A DNA stretch of 35,959 bases from contig CANRNS010000010.1 of the NCBI GenBank assembly GCA_947632055.1, positions 1 to 35,959 on the forward strand, in the 5' to 3' direction. The stretch comes from an uncultured Akkermansia sp. GTDB lineage: Bacteria; Verrucomicrobiota; Verrucomicrobiia; Verrucomicrobiales; Akkermansiaceae. Each line of letters opens with the position of its first letter. Position 1 is the stretch's first letter. The notes under the pieces were generated by a model. The model made no database searches. It had not been told where the DNA came from and saw only the letters and a list, made by a program, of their open reading frames with translations. Shown here one piece after another: positions 18,859 through 28,901 of this stretch. Position numbers and translations under genes: made by a program.

Positions 18859-19824
18859 ATGGACACTCTCCTGACTCAGCTCAAACAATATACCACAGTG
18901 GTGGCTGACACTAGTGACTTTACTCAAATAGCTCGTTATACTCCGCAGGATGCAACGACAAATCCCTCACTCATCCTCAATGCAGCCCGAGAACCCGAGT
19001 ACCGACCCATATTGGAGGAAGCCGTGGCGGGGAGCGGGCTCGATCTGCTGACAGGTGAAGCCTTAGCAGGAGAGCTGATGGACCGAGTGATTGTGGCATT
19101 TGGGCTCGAAATTCTTAAGCGCGTTCCGGGACGCGTCTCAAGCGAGGTGGATGCTCGGCTGTCTTTTGATACGGCGGGAACAGTGGCAAAGGCGCATGAC
19201 ATCATCTCACTCTACGAAAAGGCGGGAGTGGACAGAGAACGCATACTTATCAAAATAGCCGCGACATGGGAAGGGATACAAGCGGCAAAACTTCTGGAAA
19301 AAGAAGGGATACACTGCAATCTGACTTTGCTCTTCAGCTTGGTTCAAGCCGTGGCCTGTGCTGAAGCCGGGGTTCGGCTGATTTCTCCCTTTGTGGGACG
19401 AATTTTGGATTGGTACACCAAGAGCACAGGCGAGAGCTACACGGCACAGACAGATCCGGGCGTGCTTTCTGTGCGCTCTATATACCACTTCTACAAGAAG
19501 CATGGCTACCCGGTGCAAATTATGGGAGCATCTTTCCGCAACACCGGGGAAATTCTAGCGCTGGCGGGCTGTGATTTGCTCACCATTTCACCAGCCCTTC
19601 TCGGAGAGTTGGCATCCGGACAAGGAGCGGTGCATTGCGAGCTTACGCCTACAATATCTGCCACGATGGACATTCCACGTGTGCCGGCAGATGAAAAAAA
19701 CTTCCGTTTCTTGATGAACGAGGATGCCATGGCCACGGAAAAAACAGCCGAAGGCATACGCCGCTTCTCGGCAGACATCCGCAAACTGGAGCAACTTCTG
19801 CTGGACATACACGCAAACGCGTAA
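18859..19824 (+). CDS. tal: Transaldolase (TalB type)
   Basis: [75 protein letters not shown]. Confidence 0.93.
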   Translation: MDTLLTQLKQYTTVVADTSDFTQIARYTPQDATTNPSLILNAAREPEYRPILEEAVAGSGLDLLTGEALAGELMDRVIVAFGLEILKRVPGRVSSEVDARLSFDTAGTVAKAHDIISLYEKAGVDRERILIKIAATWEGIQAAKLLEKEGIHCNLTLLFSLVQAVACAEAGVRLISPFVGRILDWYTKSTGESYTAQTDPGVLSVRSIYHFYKKHGYPVQIMGASFRNTGEILALAGCDLLTISPALLGELASGQGAVHCELTPTISATMDIPRVPADEKNFRFLMNEDAMATEKTAEGIRRFSADIRKLEQLLLDIHANA

Positions 19825-19855
19825 ACAAATTTCATACAAACTAATCTCAACAACA

Positions 19856-20845
19856 ATGAAAATATTAGTGACCGGCGGAGCCGGATATATCGGATCTCAC
19901 ACTGTACGCCAACTTGTACGTACCGGAGCGGAAGTGACTGTGCTTGACAGCATGATCTACGGGCACCCGGCGGCGCTTGTGGATCCAAGCGTCAAACTGG
20001 TGAAGGGCGACCTAGGTGATGCCTCGGTGGTGTACCCGTTGCTGGCAGAGGGACATTTTGATGCCGTAGTGCACTTTGCCGCTTTCATTCAAGTGGGTGA
20101 GTCTGTGAAAAACCCGCTCAAGTATTACGAGAACAATATTGCCAAGCCGCTCACCCTGCTGCGCGCCATGATTCAGGCAGGCACCAAACGTTTCGTCTTC
20201 TCATCCACCGCAGCCGTATTCGGTATACCGGAGGAAATGCCCATCCCCGAAGCGGCAACTAAAGCTCCTATCAATCCTTACGGCGCTTCCAAGCTCATGC
20301 TGGAACGCGTATGCCGCGATTGCGAGCAAGCGTATGGACTCAAGGCGGTGTTCCTTCGTTATTTCAACGCCTCCGGCGCTTCCGAGGATGCCGTCATCGG
20401 CGAGGATCACGAGCCCGAAACGCACCTCATTCCACGCATTCTGATGGCCATTAAAGGCGAATGCGATGGCATCACTGTATTCGGTACGGATTACAACACA
20501 CCAGATGGCACTTGCGTACGCGATTACGTGCATGTTGATGATTTAGCGGATGCCCATCTGCGCGCCCTGGATTACCTGATGAAGGGCGGCGATACGAACA
20601 GCTTTAACTTAGGTACTGGAAAAGGACTGTCGGTCAAGGAAATCATTGATGCCGCGGAAAAGGTGACCGGGAAAAAAGCTCCGGTAACCTACGGGCCACG
20701 CCGCGAAGGCGACCCACCCTACCTCATTGCCGATTCTCGCAAGGCACAGGAGGTGCTCGGCTGGAAACCGCATTACACTCATGCTGAGCAAATCGTTGAA
20801 ACCGCCTGGCGCTGGACTAACGGACCGCGGGGCGGTCACTATTAA
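19856..20845 (+). CDS. galE: UDP-glucose 4-epimerase
   Basis: MKILVTGGAGYIGSHTVRQL, INPYGASKLMLE, LRYFNASGA, CVRDYVHVDDLADAHL. Confidence 0.94.
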   Translation: MKILVTGGAGYIGSHTVRQLVRTGAEVTVLDSMIYGHPAALVDPSVKLVKGDLGDASVVYPLLAEGHFDAVVHFAAFIQVGESVKNPLKYYENNIAKPLTLLRAMIQAGTKRFVFSSTAAVFGIPEEMPIPEAATKAPINPYGASKLMLERVCRDCEQAYGLKAVFLRYFNASGASEDAVIGEDHEPETHLIPRILMAIKGECDGITVFGTDYNTPDGTCVRDYVHVDDLADAHLRALDYLMKGGDTNSFNLGTGKGLSVKEIIDAAEKVTGKKAPVTYGPRREGDPPYLIADSRKAQEVLGWKPHYTHAEQIVETAWRWTNGPRGGHY

Positions 20846-20859
20846 TCAACCTGAGCTCT

Positions 20860-21348
20860 ATGCGCTGCATCCTCATTACCCTGTGTGCGATTCTGCTGTG
20901 TTTGCCTGCTCGAGCGGATACCGATGGCAGACAAATTCTCAACAACCTTTTCCGCGCCGGGTTGCAGGCTGTGCAGACTACGCTGCAGCAAGAACAAAAA
21001 AACGCTGCACCGAGTGAAGATGAAGCTTATGCCAACCCTACTGACACGTTCAACCGCGTGCTTGTTGATTCGTTGGAGAAAAGCATTGGCGACATCAAAG
21101 AGCAGTACAAAGAGGAAGGGAGAGCCTACGCCCGAGAATTGGCCGATATGCTCGCCGAACGCATTGTGCACAGTCCTCGCATTCAATCTACCATTACCAC
21201 GATTCAGGCTCTCTGCTGGGCCATTATTGCGTATTTGGTGTTGGTCTCCCTCGTGTTGCTCGTGAGCATGCAGCGGCTACGCATAAACAGCCGCCATATT
21301 CTCGAACAACTCAACGAACTGAAACAAAAACATAACGGCAATTCTTAA
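20860..21348 (+). CDS. Hypothetical exported/membrane protein
   Basis: 162 aa; signal peptide MRCILITLCAILLCLPARA and C-terminal TM ALCWAIIAYLVLVSLVLLV. Confidence 0.65.
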   Translation: MRCILITLCAILLCLPARADTDGRQILNNLFRAGLQAVQTTLQQEQKNAAPSEDEAYANPTDTFNRVLVDSLEKSIGDIKEQYKEEGRAYARELADMLAERIVHSPRIQSTITTIQALCWAIIAYLVLVSLVLLVSMQRLRINSRHILEQLNELKQKHNGNS

Positions 21349-21563
21349 AAGAGGGGAATACAATCTGTTGCTGCGTCGAGATTTTTTATCTCTCTGGCAT
21401 TTTCATTGTCAAAAAGTTGTTCGTTTGTTTGAGGGAAAGGAAAACGACAATTTGCATCGGGTACCCCCTCAATCCGGGGGCGTGTGATCTTTCTCCCGAA
21501 ATTACAGCATCTCCGTTACCACATTTTCCATAAAACCGACACTTTGGCAATGCAAACCGTACT

Positions 21564-21905
21564 TTAATGGGTAACGGTTGATGTATCAGCAGGGATGCTC
21601 GCCGGATCCGGTGGAGAAAATTTGGAATTATTGCTCCACATGTGCATCGCATAAACCCAATAACCGATGCAAAGCAAAATGCCAATGAGCTGCAGAATAC
21701 GACTCATCATCCGACTACCCGTGAGATGCGCCACCACAAAAATAAATAATCCAACGCCCACTGCTATTGCCACCATCACAGCCGTACCCATGTAATCATG
21801 TCCCGAGTTCACATAATAGAACACAGCAGGAACAACGGCCAACATGGCCGCAGCGCCACCGCAATCCCAACTGTTGAACTCATTGAAATCCTCGCTCATG
21901 GTCAA
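21564..21905 (-). CDS. Hypothetical membrane protein
   Basis: 113 aa; three hydrophobic segments; ATG overlaps the end region of the 21902-22597 CDS. Confidence 0.65.
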   Translation of the reverse strand: MTMSEDFNEFNSWDCGGAAAMLAVVPAVFYYVNSGHDYMGTAVMVAIAVGVGLFIFVVAHLTGSRMMSRILQLIGILLCIGYWVYAMHMWSNNSKFSPPDPASIPADTSTVTH

Positions 21906-22597
21906 TTGGCAGGATAGGAGCGCTCGCCGAAAATCAAGCTTCCCACACGCACCTCGGTTGAACCTTCCTCAATGGCCACCTCGAAGTCGTGGCTCATTCC
22001 CATGGAAAGAATGGAAAGAGGATACGGACCACGCGCGCGCAGCTCTTCCAACAACAATCTCAGCGAAGCAAAAGCTGGCCGCGCCTGCTGCGCATCCACT
22101 GTCGGTGCAGGGATGCACATCAGCCCACGTATCTCCAGATGTGGCAATGCTGTAAGCAGAGTCCACTCCTCGCGCAGTCTTTGCGGAGAAAATCCATGTT
22201 TGCTCGCCTCATGATCTATATTCACCTCCAGTAAAATATTCGCACTTTTGCCCAGCTCTCCACTTATCCGTGATATCGTCTCTGCTGTACGCAATGACTC
22301 GACGGCCTCGATAAGTTTCACACCGGATTCCAATGCTTTTCGGACTTTGTTGCGCTGAAGCGGGCCAATAAGATGCCAAGCCGCATCCGGTGGAAGCTTC
22401 GGTATCTTCTCCAATGCTTCTTGCAACCGGTTTTCGCCAAAAAGTCGCTGACCCGCATTGTAAGCTTGGTATGCTGCCTCAGCAGGGAATGTTTTGCTCA
22501 CGGCTAGCAACTGCACACTGCCCACAGCCCTCCCCGCACGCTCCTCCGCCAAAGCGATACGCGCTCGTACTTCCCGAAGATTGTCAGCTATCGACAT
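21902..22597 (-). CDS. YggS/PROSC family PLP homeostasis protein
   Basis: LLAVSKTFPAEAAYQAYNAGQRLFGENRLQEAL, WHLIGPLQRNKVRKAL, SMGMSHDFEVAIEEGSTEVRVGSLIFG. Confidence 0.93.
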   Translation of the reverse strand: MSIADNLREVRARIALAEERAGRAVGSVQLLAVSKTFPAEAAYQAYNAGQRLFGENRLQEALEKIPKLPPDAAWHLIGPLQRNKVRKALESGVKLIEAVESLRTAETISRISGELGKSANILLEVNIDHEASKHGFSPQRLREEWTLLTALPHLEIRGLMCIPAPTVDAQQARPAFASLRLLLEELRARGPYPLSILSMGMSHDFEVAIEEGSTEVRVGSLIFGERSYPAN

Positions 22598-22667
22598 CGT
22601 GTATGTACGCTGGGAAGTTTAGCAAAGGGAACACCGTAGCCTGACGGCGTCCCCATCCGAAGAAGGG

Positions 22668-23372
22668 TCAAGCCTGTGGCTGCTCGGAATCAGACACGGT
22701 CTCAGGCAGCGTCACCACGACCTCTTCACTGAACGCAATGCCCTCCGCGCTCTTCTCCTCAACATCCTGAGACTGGTCCACTTGCTCTGCCGCACGATCA
22801 CCTTCCTCACGTTCTGCCCTCTCACTGGCAGCACTCACACGCAGTTCACGTCCCATGAATGGCTGCCCGTGCAGCTCTTTTGCAGCACGTTGGGCATCCG
22901 CAAGCTCTTCCATCTCCACAAAAGCATACCCCTTGCTGCGATAAGTGCGCGAATTGTATATAATCTCCACGCTACGCACGCGTCCAAAACCCTTGAAAAG
23001 ATCCTCAAGTTCCGGCTCCGTGGTTTCAAAAGAGAGATTGCCCACATAAAGACGCCCATTGTCTGTAGGTGGAGTAGACAATGAACGGCGGCGAGGTTTT
23101 CTTGCGGTGGCGGCGGCGGGGTTACCGCTATGCGGGCCTCGCGGTTGTGCGACGCGCACACGCTGCACAGGCTGGCGGTTGGTCCCTTTAAAAGGCTTAG
23201 CCTTTTTCCCTTGATTCTTACCGAAGCCCAAAAAGGAAAGCACGCGCTTCAAGAAAGACGGCTTGGGAGCCTCTGGACGCGGCATGCGATGACGGTAATT
23301 GCGTTTGGATTGATAATGGCGGCGATTGCGGGCTCCCTGCCCCTGCCTACCTTGCGTATAATGTTCTGACAT
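22668..23372 (-). CDS. RNA-binding protein with one RRM, basic N-terminus and acidic C-terminus
   Basis: RRM: RLYVGNLSFETTEPELEDLFKGFGRVRSVEIIYN...SKGYAFVEMEELADAQRAAKELHG. Confidence 0.88.
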   Translation of the reverse strand: MSEHYTQGRQGQGARNRRHYQSKRNYRHRMPRPEAPKPSFLKRVLSFLGFGKNQGKKAKPFKGTNRQPVQRVRVAQPRGPHSGNPAAATARKPRRRSLSTPPTDNGRLYVGNLSFETTEPELEDLFKGFGRVRSVEIIYNSRTYRSKGYAFVEMEELADAQRAAKELHGQPFMGRELRVSAASERAEREEGDRAAEQVDQSQDVEEKSAEGIAFSEEVVVTLPETVSDSEQPQA

Positions 23373-23616
23373 GATCGATTCTATGTGTTCTTACAGCTAT
23401 CGAACCCGCATACGTAACCCGGGACTGCGCTATGCTGTGTATGATACTGCCCCGGAACGCCCCCGTCTGTACTCAGCTACAGCCCTGCGTAACGGGTAGC
23501 TGCGCTCCGCGGCAATTAATGATACACCTCTTACTCCACCTGGCAAGTCTTATTTAAGTCAGCTTTGCGTCTTTTGTTTTCTCGTACTTTATGAATCAAG
23601 CTTTTATGCGTCCATA

Positions 23617-25221
23617 TCACAATTTTTCCGAATCAGATCCTCCTACTGCATGAGGTTCAACGGAAATACGTCGCAGAGTATGGATGGCACGGCGTCGCAG
23701 CGCATCATTGCTCTCTTCCACCACCTTACGATCTAGATAAATTGTATAGGGAGCTCGATCAATCGCAAGGCTTACAGTTCCATCCGGGGTGGGTGCATCC
23801 AATAAATCTGCAAAGTGCTTGAAGGACTGTATTTCAACGCCGTTCACATGAGTCACCCGACAAAACCCCAGAGTATCATAGCCCAGAGTCGCCGGTGTCG
23901 GCACCACAAAGGTGAGAGCAACAGGCTCTTGTATGCCCTGCTCTATCAATTTTTTTTCGCCTTCCCTCACGCGCACAAAAGAAAGGGGAAGGGAGCCGGC
24001 ACGTTGCTCCAGCATATTCAAATAATCAGCCGTGAGCGGTTGAAAAAGCAACCCTCCCCACATGATGTAGCGCGGGGCTGTACCCGCTTTTTCACGACGC
24101 AGGGGCGTTTTTTCCACTGCATCACGATTCAGCGCCACTGTCGCACTATACGCCTCACCATGGCGCATCATGCCCAACGTGAGTTTCTCGCCACATGGCT
24201 TAAGGCTGCGGATCATATCTGACACATTGATAACCCCATAGATAGGATGCTTGCAATTTCCCACGGCATCCAACTCCTCCCCCTCCACAGACACCAGCAC
24301 ATCTCCAGCGCGAACCCCTGCCGCCGCAAGCGCTCCCATGGGCTCCACCTTGCTCACATAGAGCCCTCCTTGTTTAGGATCCAGCTTCAAGTATTTACGA
24401 AATACGGGGTCATTGAGCGCAATAAATTGCCCACCAAGTACGGGCACTCCAGCGGCGTCAGCTGCCTGCAATAGGAATCGCTGTATGAGTTCCGCATTCA
24501 CCACACTGAGGGATTGTTCACTCGTTCTATGGCTCATAACCATCCCAACGATGCGTCCATCTTTGAGCACGGGCAATCCTTGAATCAACGCCTGCGGCAA
24601 GGGAGAAAGCGCCCGCATGGTGATGAGCGGCACTTGCATCTCCTGCGTGTTGGCACTTTCTGCCTTGACAGGTGCGTACACCGGTGTCACGTCATTGATA
24701 AGGCTGTGCAACTGCGCCACATCCCCAAGCTGCATCGGAGAGCCCACCTCGTGCGCACGCACCGCATCAAACAACGTCGCATCCTTCTCATGCTGCACTG
24801 TCAAAAGAGCCAGCCCTAAATCTGCATCCACTTTCTGCACGCGAGCCGGTACCGCCTGTGTCTTATCCGGCAAACTCAGCTCCACATACGTCGCAGTCGG
24901 CAATTTACCTGCTGTGGTCAACACACGACCCTGACCCAAGTACACCCCCATGGAGGTACTGGTCTGATCCTCGCCCATTTCCCACGGGCGTAACGGGTTA
25001 TATGCCCTGCTTACGGCATCCACCCTAAGCAGCCCTGCTGATTTTTGGGAAGCCGAGGGAACGTTTGTTGGAACGGAGTGCTGCTCGGGATTCGGTTGAG
25101 CGGCGGACTTTTCCTGTTGATGGGAATGATCATTCGCCGTGCGTGGCGTAGGTTTGCACGCACCAATAACCATTGATGCCGCCACAACCGCTGCACATAG
25201 GATTTTTCCTTTTGTATTCAT
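23617..25221 (-). CDS. HtrA-like protein with degenerate catalytic triad (pseudoprotease) plus PDZ region
   Basis: 534 aa; lipoprotein-like signal MNTKGKILCAAVVAASMVIGAC; PDZ GGLYVSKVEPMGALAAAGVRAGDVLVSVEGEEL; TTAGKL in place of TNAHVV and IQGLPVL in place of GNSGGPVL. Confidence 0.8.
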   Translation of the reverse strand: MNTKGKILCAAVVAASMVIGACKPTPRTANDHSHQQEKSAAQPNPEQHSVPTNVPSASQKSAGLLRVDAVSRAYNPLRPWEMGEDQTSTSMGVYLGQGRVLTTAGKLPTATYVELSLPDKTQAVPARVQKVDADLGLALLTVQHEKDATLFDAVRAHEVGSPMQLGDVAQLHSLINDVTPVYAPVKAESANTQEMQVPLITMRALSPLPQALIQGLPVLKDGRIVGMVMSHRTSEQSLSVVNAELIQRFLLQAADAAGVPVLGGQFIALNDPVFRKYLKLDPKQGGLYVSKVEPMGALAAAGVRAGDVLVSVEGEELDAVGNCKHPIYGVINVSDMIRSLKPCGEKLTLGMMRHGEAYSATVALNRDAVEKTPLRREKAGTAPRYIMWGGLLFQPLTADYLNMLEQRAGSLPLSFVRVREGEKKLIEQGIQEPVALTFVVPTPATLGYDTLGFCRVTHVNGVEIQSFKHFADLLDAPTPDGTVSLAIDRAPYTIYLDRKVVEESNDALRRRAIHTLRRISVEPHAVGGSDSEKL

Positions 25222-25241
25222 AACTACGGATTCTTTCTACA

Positions 25242-26930
25242 TTAATCCAAGTAGGCATTCTGAGGCATATTGTACAGAGCACGCACACGCTCATGAGCTG
25301 CTGGCAGCGCTGAATTTTCCACGACAAAGGGACGCTCCGCATTCTTGAACTCAATGACGCTGTAGTCATTTTTCCTCTCCCCATTTTCAGGGTAAAGCAA
25401 ACTGTATAAATGCCGAAGCCCCTTCACCTCCACCCCATTCACTTTGGTAACTATTCCGCTACCATAGGACTCAAACTTTGCGTTCACCTCATCTTTGAGC
25501 ACGTGGGTCATCACCACGATATCCTGTTTTTTTTGCGAACCGCCTCGGCGGATAAAATCATCCATTTCCACAATAAAATCATTCGGCTCCATCCGATGCG
25601 CACTGATAACATCAATCTGCAGTGGCTGAAAAACTAACCCGGCAAATTGCACGTAACGCGGCATGCGGTCATACTCCCTCCCCATAATATCGTTGGCCGG
25701 AAGAGGCTCCGGATTGATCTGCACGTGCATTTCCTTGCCATCGCGCAAGATTCGAAAGCTGAGCTCATCCCCACGGAATGCACGCTCAGCTATTTCTTCA
25801 AGCTTGACTCGTTGTCCATCTAATTCAATCATCGCTGAGCTGTCCACAGGATGACCATTTACTTCGAGTACCACATCCCCCACCTCCAATTTTCCATCAC
25901 AGCTGCCACCTCGTACCACATCCCCCACTAACGCCCCCATGGCATCATCTGCAAGATTGTAATGCTTGCGCATGGCTGCGTTCTCCATCGTGAAAAACTC
26001 TGCCCCTATCTCCACGTAACGATCGTAATGCCCATCTTCCACATCCTTTAAAAACCTCTTTATCACCGGCAACGGTATCATGTAGCCAGTAGAGTTTGCC
26101 TGTCTCAACCCCTGGAATGCTACCCCCACCACCTTGTCATCCATTAACACGGGACCTCCACTATTACCGGGATTGACTGCCGCGTCTATCTGCATAATCA
26201 AGTGGGATTCATTCTGCGGATGTGCGTAGGGTATTGTATCAATGCGTGAAATAATGCCACGTGTCACCGATAACCTGTCTCCACCTATGGGGTACCCTAT
26301 TGCACGCACCTCGTCCTCCAACTGTGGCATTCTTTTGCTGAACTCTAAATACGGCACATCTTTGAACGCCGTAGTGTCTGCCACCTCTACCAGAGCCAAA
26401 TCAGCGTCATGCGCCACATGCTTCACCTTCGCTGGGATCTTACGTGCATCCGCATAAGGCGACACGTAAATACGCTGCGCGTTTGCCACCACATGCGCAT
26501 TTGTCATAAACAACCCCGGCGCCACCATAAACCCTGTCCCATTACCACGTCCGAATTGCCCACTATTCCATGGTGTGCCGTAATCTGGAACCCGATTTGC
26601 TACCTCGATCTTGACGATGCCGCGGTACGCTTCTGCCACATCCTTGCCATTCTCGGCAGACTCTCCTTGACCCTCCTTTCTTTCACCATCCGCGTCAACT
26701 TTCACCTGTTGCATAAGTTGCTTACCACGTTGCTCCCCCTCTTTATCGGCGGCAGAAGGCTCCCCTCCTGAAGTTTGTTGGACCTTCGACATCATGGAAT
26801 TGGGAGAAGCTTGCACCTGCTCTACCTTCTGTGGTTCAGGAGCCGGTGGCAAAGGATAGGGATTGACCTTCTCCTGTCCTGCTGCCCCCCCCACAAGGGC
26901 CATGATTGCTACAATCCTCGTACTCTGCTT
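25242..26930 (-). CDS. HtrA/DegP-like trypsin-type serine protease with PDZ
   Basis: Start trimmed to MKQSTRIVAIMALVGGAAGQ; TNAHVV, HDADLALV, NPGNSGGPVL all present. Confidence 0.88.
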   Translation of the reverse strand, partial: KQSTRIVAIMALVGGAAGQEKVNPYPLPPAPEPQKVEQVQASPNSMMSKVQQTSGGEPSAADKEGEQRGKQLMQQVKVDADGERKEGQGESAENGKDVAEAYRGIVKIEVANRVPDYGTPWNSGQFGRGNGTGFMVAPGLFMTNAHVVANAQRIYVSPYADARKIPAKVKHVAHDADLALVEVADTTAFKDVPYLEFSKRMPQLEDEVRAIGYPIGGDRLSVTRGIISRIDTIPYAHPQNESHLIMQIDAAVNPGNSGGPVLMDDKVVGVAFQGLRQANSTGYMIPLPVIKRFLKDVEDGHYDRYVEIGAEFFTMENAAMRKHYNLADDAMGALVGDVVRGGSCDGKLEVGDVVLEVNGHPVDSSAMIELDGQRVKLEEIAERAFRGDELSFRILRDGKEMHVQINPEPLPANDIMGREYDRMPRYVQFAGLVFQPLQIDVISAHRMEPNDFIVEMDDFIRRGGSQKKQDIVVMTHVLKDEVNAKFESYGSGIVTKVNGVEVKGLRHLYSLLYPENGERKNDYSVIEFKNAERPFVVENSALPAAHERVRALYNMPQNAYLD

Positions 26931-27224
26931 CATCACTCTTTCATTTTTATCCCTCTCTTCTTCCAAGTCAAGGCTAAATCCGGACAGAGGACGAACACAT
27001 TTAACAAGTCATTTACCATTTGCGATTTGCGTGCCGCCTATGACCCATTGACAATAGGGAAATTGAACATATCAATATATATCAAATCTCTTCTGACAGG
27101 GGCGCCGTAATCGGACAAAAAAAATAGAGCGCCGAAGTGTTCAGCGACGTTTGACCATCACCGTTTTTGATATTTTCAGGAAGCATTTGCAAAGGATGCC
27201 GCCGAGGGAGGGCAAGATGACATA

Positions 27225-27365
27225 TTAGCGCTTGTACTTGAATATTCTTGTTCCTTTCGTGATAAAAGCAGTACGCTCCTCGCGAGTGCGCAGCATTTTG
27301 TACTTTTTGCGAGCCTCAATGATGTTCGCAATACCTTCTTGTTCACTGTCTGTGTTCACCATACA
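27225..27365 (-). CDS. Possible small basic protein
   Basis: MVNTDSEQEGIANIIEARKKYKMLRTREERTAFITKGTRIFKYKR; plausible composition, no recognised family. Confidence 0.3.
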   Translation of the reverse strand, partial: CMVNTDSEQEGIANIIEARKKYKMLRTREERTAFITKGTRIFKYKR

Positions 27366-27477
27366 GACATGATGGTACGCTATTTTTGTCCAAACGATCA
27401 ATCTCATGCCCGCTTTTCCCCGTTCGGTGTTCTCATTTTTGTCCGATTGCGGTCGCAACGACAGACATTTTTTAGAC

Positions 27478-27507
27478 TTGCAGGGCAGGCTCGCAGAATG
27501 CTACAAT
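27478..27507 (+). promoter_or_regulatory. Promoter of the RelE-like gene
   Basis: TTGCAG (27478-27483), 18 nt, extended -10 TGcTACAAT (27502-27507). Confidence 0.6.
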
Positions 27508-27513
27508 GCACGC

Positions 27514-27882
27514 GTGCATCAGATCGTATTCAATGAGATTAGCGCATCCGAGCTCTCAGCTATTCCCACGCTGGACCAGCTCGAGCTCATCAATAGTTTT
27601 CAAGTGGATGGCGAGAAAATGAAGGACGGTCAGGCAAAAGATGCCCCCTTTGGCGTCGTGGAGCGAGACGGTCGCCGCATCTTCCGCTACCGTTGCAAAG
27701 ACTACCGCATTTATTTCATTATGGAGGATGATAAGGTGGTGGTGCAGCGTGTGCTGCACACCAACTCGCTGCGCGATTTTCTTTTCCGTTCCGGCATGGG
27801 CGGATCAGAGGACCAGCGCCTCAGCGAATCCCGGTCCTTCTGGCGACTCATTGACGAGGGCGAAAAAGCTGCGCGCAAATAG
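27514..27882 (+). CDS. RelE/ParE-fold protein (cytotoxic translational repressor-like), GTG start
   Basis: MHQIVFNEISASELSAIPTLDQLELINSFQVDGEKM...RDGRRIFRYRCKDYRIYFIMEDDKVVVQRVLHTNSLRDFLFR, RelE-type core. Confidence 0.7.
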   Translation: MHQIVFNEISASELSAIPTLDQLELINSFQVDGEKMKDGQAKDAPFGVVERDGRRIFRYRCKDYRIYFIMEDDKVVVQRVLHTNSLRDFLFRSGMGGSEDQRLSESRSFWRLIDEGEKAARK

Positions 27883-27885
27883 CAC

Positions 27886-28806
27886 ATGCCTGCTCTCGTA
27901 AGCCACATGCTGCATGCACCGGGCCGCATCGCTGCGGTTGCCGGGGTGACGTTCACCCAATTGGTACGCATGAGGCTTTTCATTGTATTGGCGCTTTTTG
28001 CGGTGGGCTTTTTGGCGCTGCAATTTTTGCCCTACCAGCAAAATCTGGGTGTGGAGTTTGCCGGGGTTGGACAATTGCAGCTCATTCAAGATGTGGCTAC
28101 CGGCTGCATGCGCCTCTTTGGCATGATCTTTTGCGTCGCTGCCACAGCCTTGCTCATTCCCCGCGACGCCGAAGATCGTATCCTCTACACCATCCTCTGC
28201 AAACCAGTGCCGCGTTTTGATTATTTGGCAGGCAAGGCGCTGGGAGTGATCGCCCTATTGGCTGTGATGCTGCTGGTCATGGATGGGCTGATGGCGCTGC
28301 TCATGCAACTACGCGAACCAGGAATTGAAGCGCAGGTGCGTCATCAGCTTGCTGCCGCCGGTTTTTCATCGGGTGATATGGAGCCGTACTTGCGACAAGT
28401 GCGTGCTGCCGGTGATCCATCACCAACCCAGGCAGGCATCTTTGCCATGTTCCTCGGCCTTGCGGTGCTGAGTACACTGACGTTGCTGATCTCCAGCGTC
28501 ACGAGCGGCACTATTGTAAGCATTGTGATTTCGCTCGGCGCTTACTTTATCGGCATGTTCCAGGGGCAACTGTTTCAAGGGATCATCGCCGCTGGAAGTA
28601 TCGGAACGAACTCAGGCATGCAGTGGACGCAGCGAGTTTTTGCCCTACTCATCCCAGATTTTTCCCTCTTTTCACTCACGGATGCTACGGCTGCCGGCGA
28701 AGTGGCGCCACCCACCTTGCTGGGCGAGCTGGCGCTCATTGCTCTGGCCTACATGCTGTTGCATTTGTTGCTCGCCGCGTGGCTTTTGGCGCGCAAAGAG
28801 TTTTAA
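27886..28806 (+). CDS. ABC transporter permease (ABC-2 type)
   Basis: 306 aa; multiple TM helices; LIPRDAEDRILYTILCKPVPRFDYLAGKALGV. Confidence 0.85.
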   Translation: MPALVSHMLHAPGRIAAVAGVTFTQLVRMRLFIVLALFAVGFLALQFLPYQQNLGVEFAGVGQLQLIQDVATGCMRLFGMIFCVAATALLIPRDAEDRILYTILCKPVPRFDYLAGKALGVIALLAVMLLVMDGLMALLMQLREPGIEAQVRHQLAAAGFSSGDMEPYLRQVRAAGDPSPTQAGIFAMFLGLAVLSTLTLLISSVTSGTIVSIVISLGAYFIGMFQGQLFQGIIAAGSIGTNSGMQWTQRVFALLIPDFSLFSLTDATAAGEVAPPTLLGELALIALAYMLLHLLLAAWLLARKEF

Positions 28807-28821
28807 GCAGAAAATAGGGGG

Positions 28822-28850
28822 TTGCAATCGCGTGCTCCCTGTGCTACAAT
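28822..28850 (+). promoter_or_regulatory. gltB promoter
   Basis: TTGCAA (28822-28827), 17 nt, TACAAT (28845-28850). Confidence 0.65.
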
Positions 28851-28901
28851 GCGCCCCGGCTAAGCTGTGGAGCCGACAATTCGTTAAATGATGACAGCAC
28901 C

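Noticed and set aside
21464-21480. CCCCC-TCAATC-GGGGG-like short hairpin after the 20860 gene
   Set aside because: Short stem without a T tract and 115 nt beyond the stop; too weak to call a terminator.
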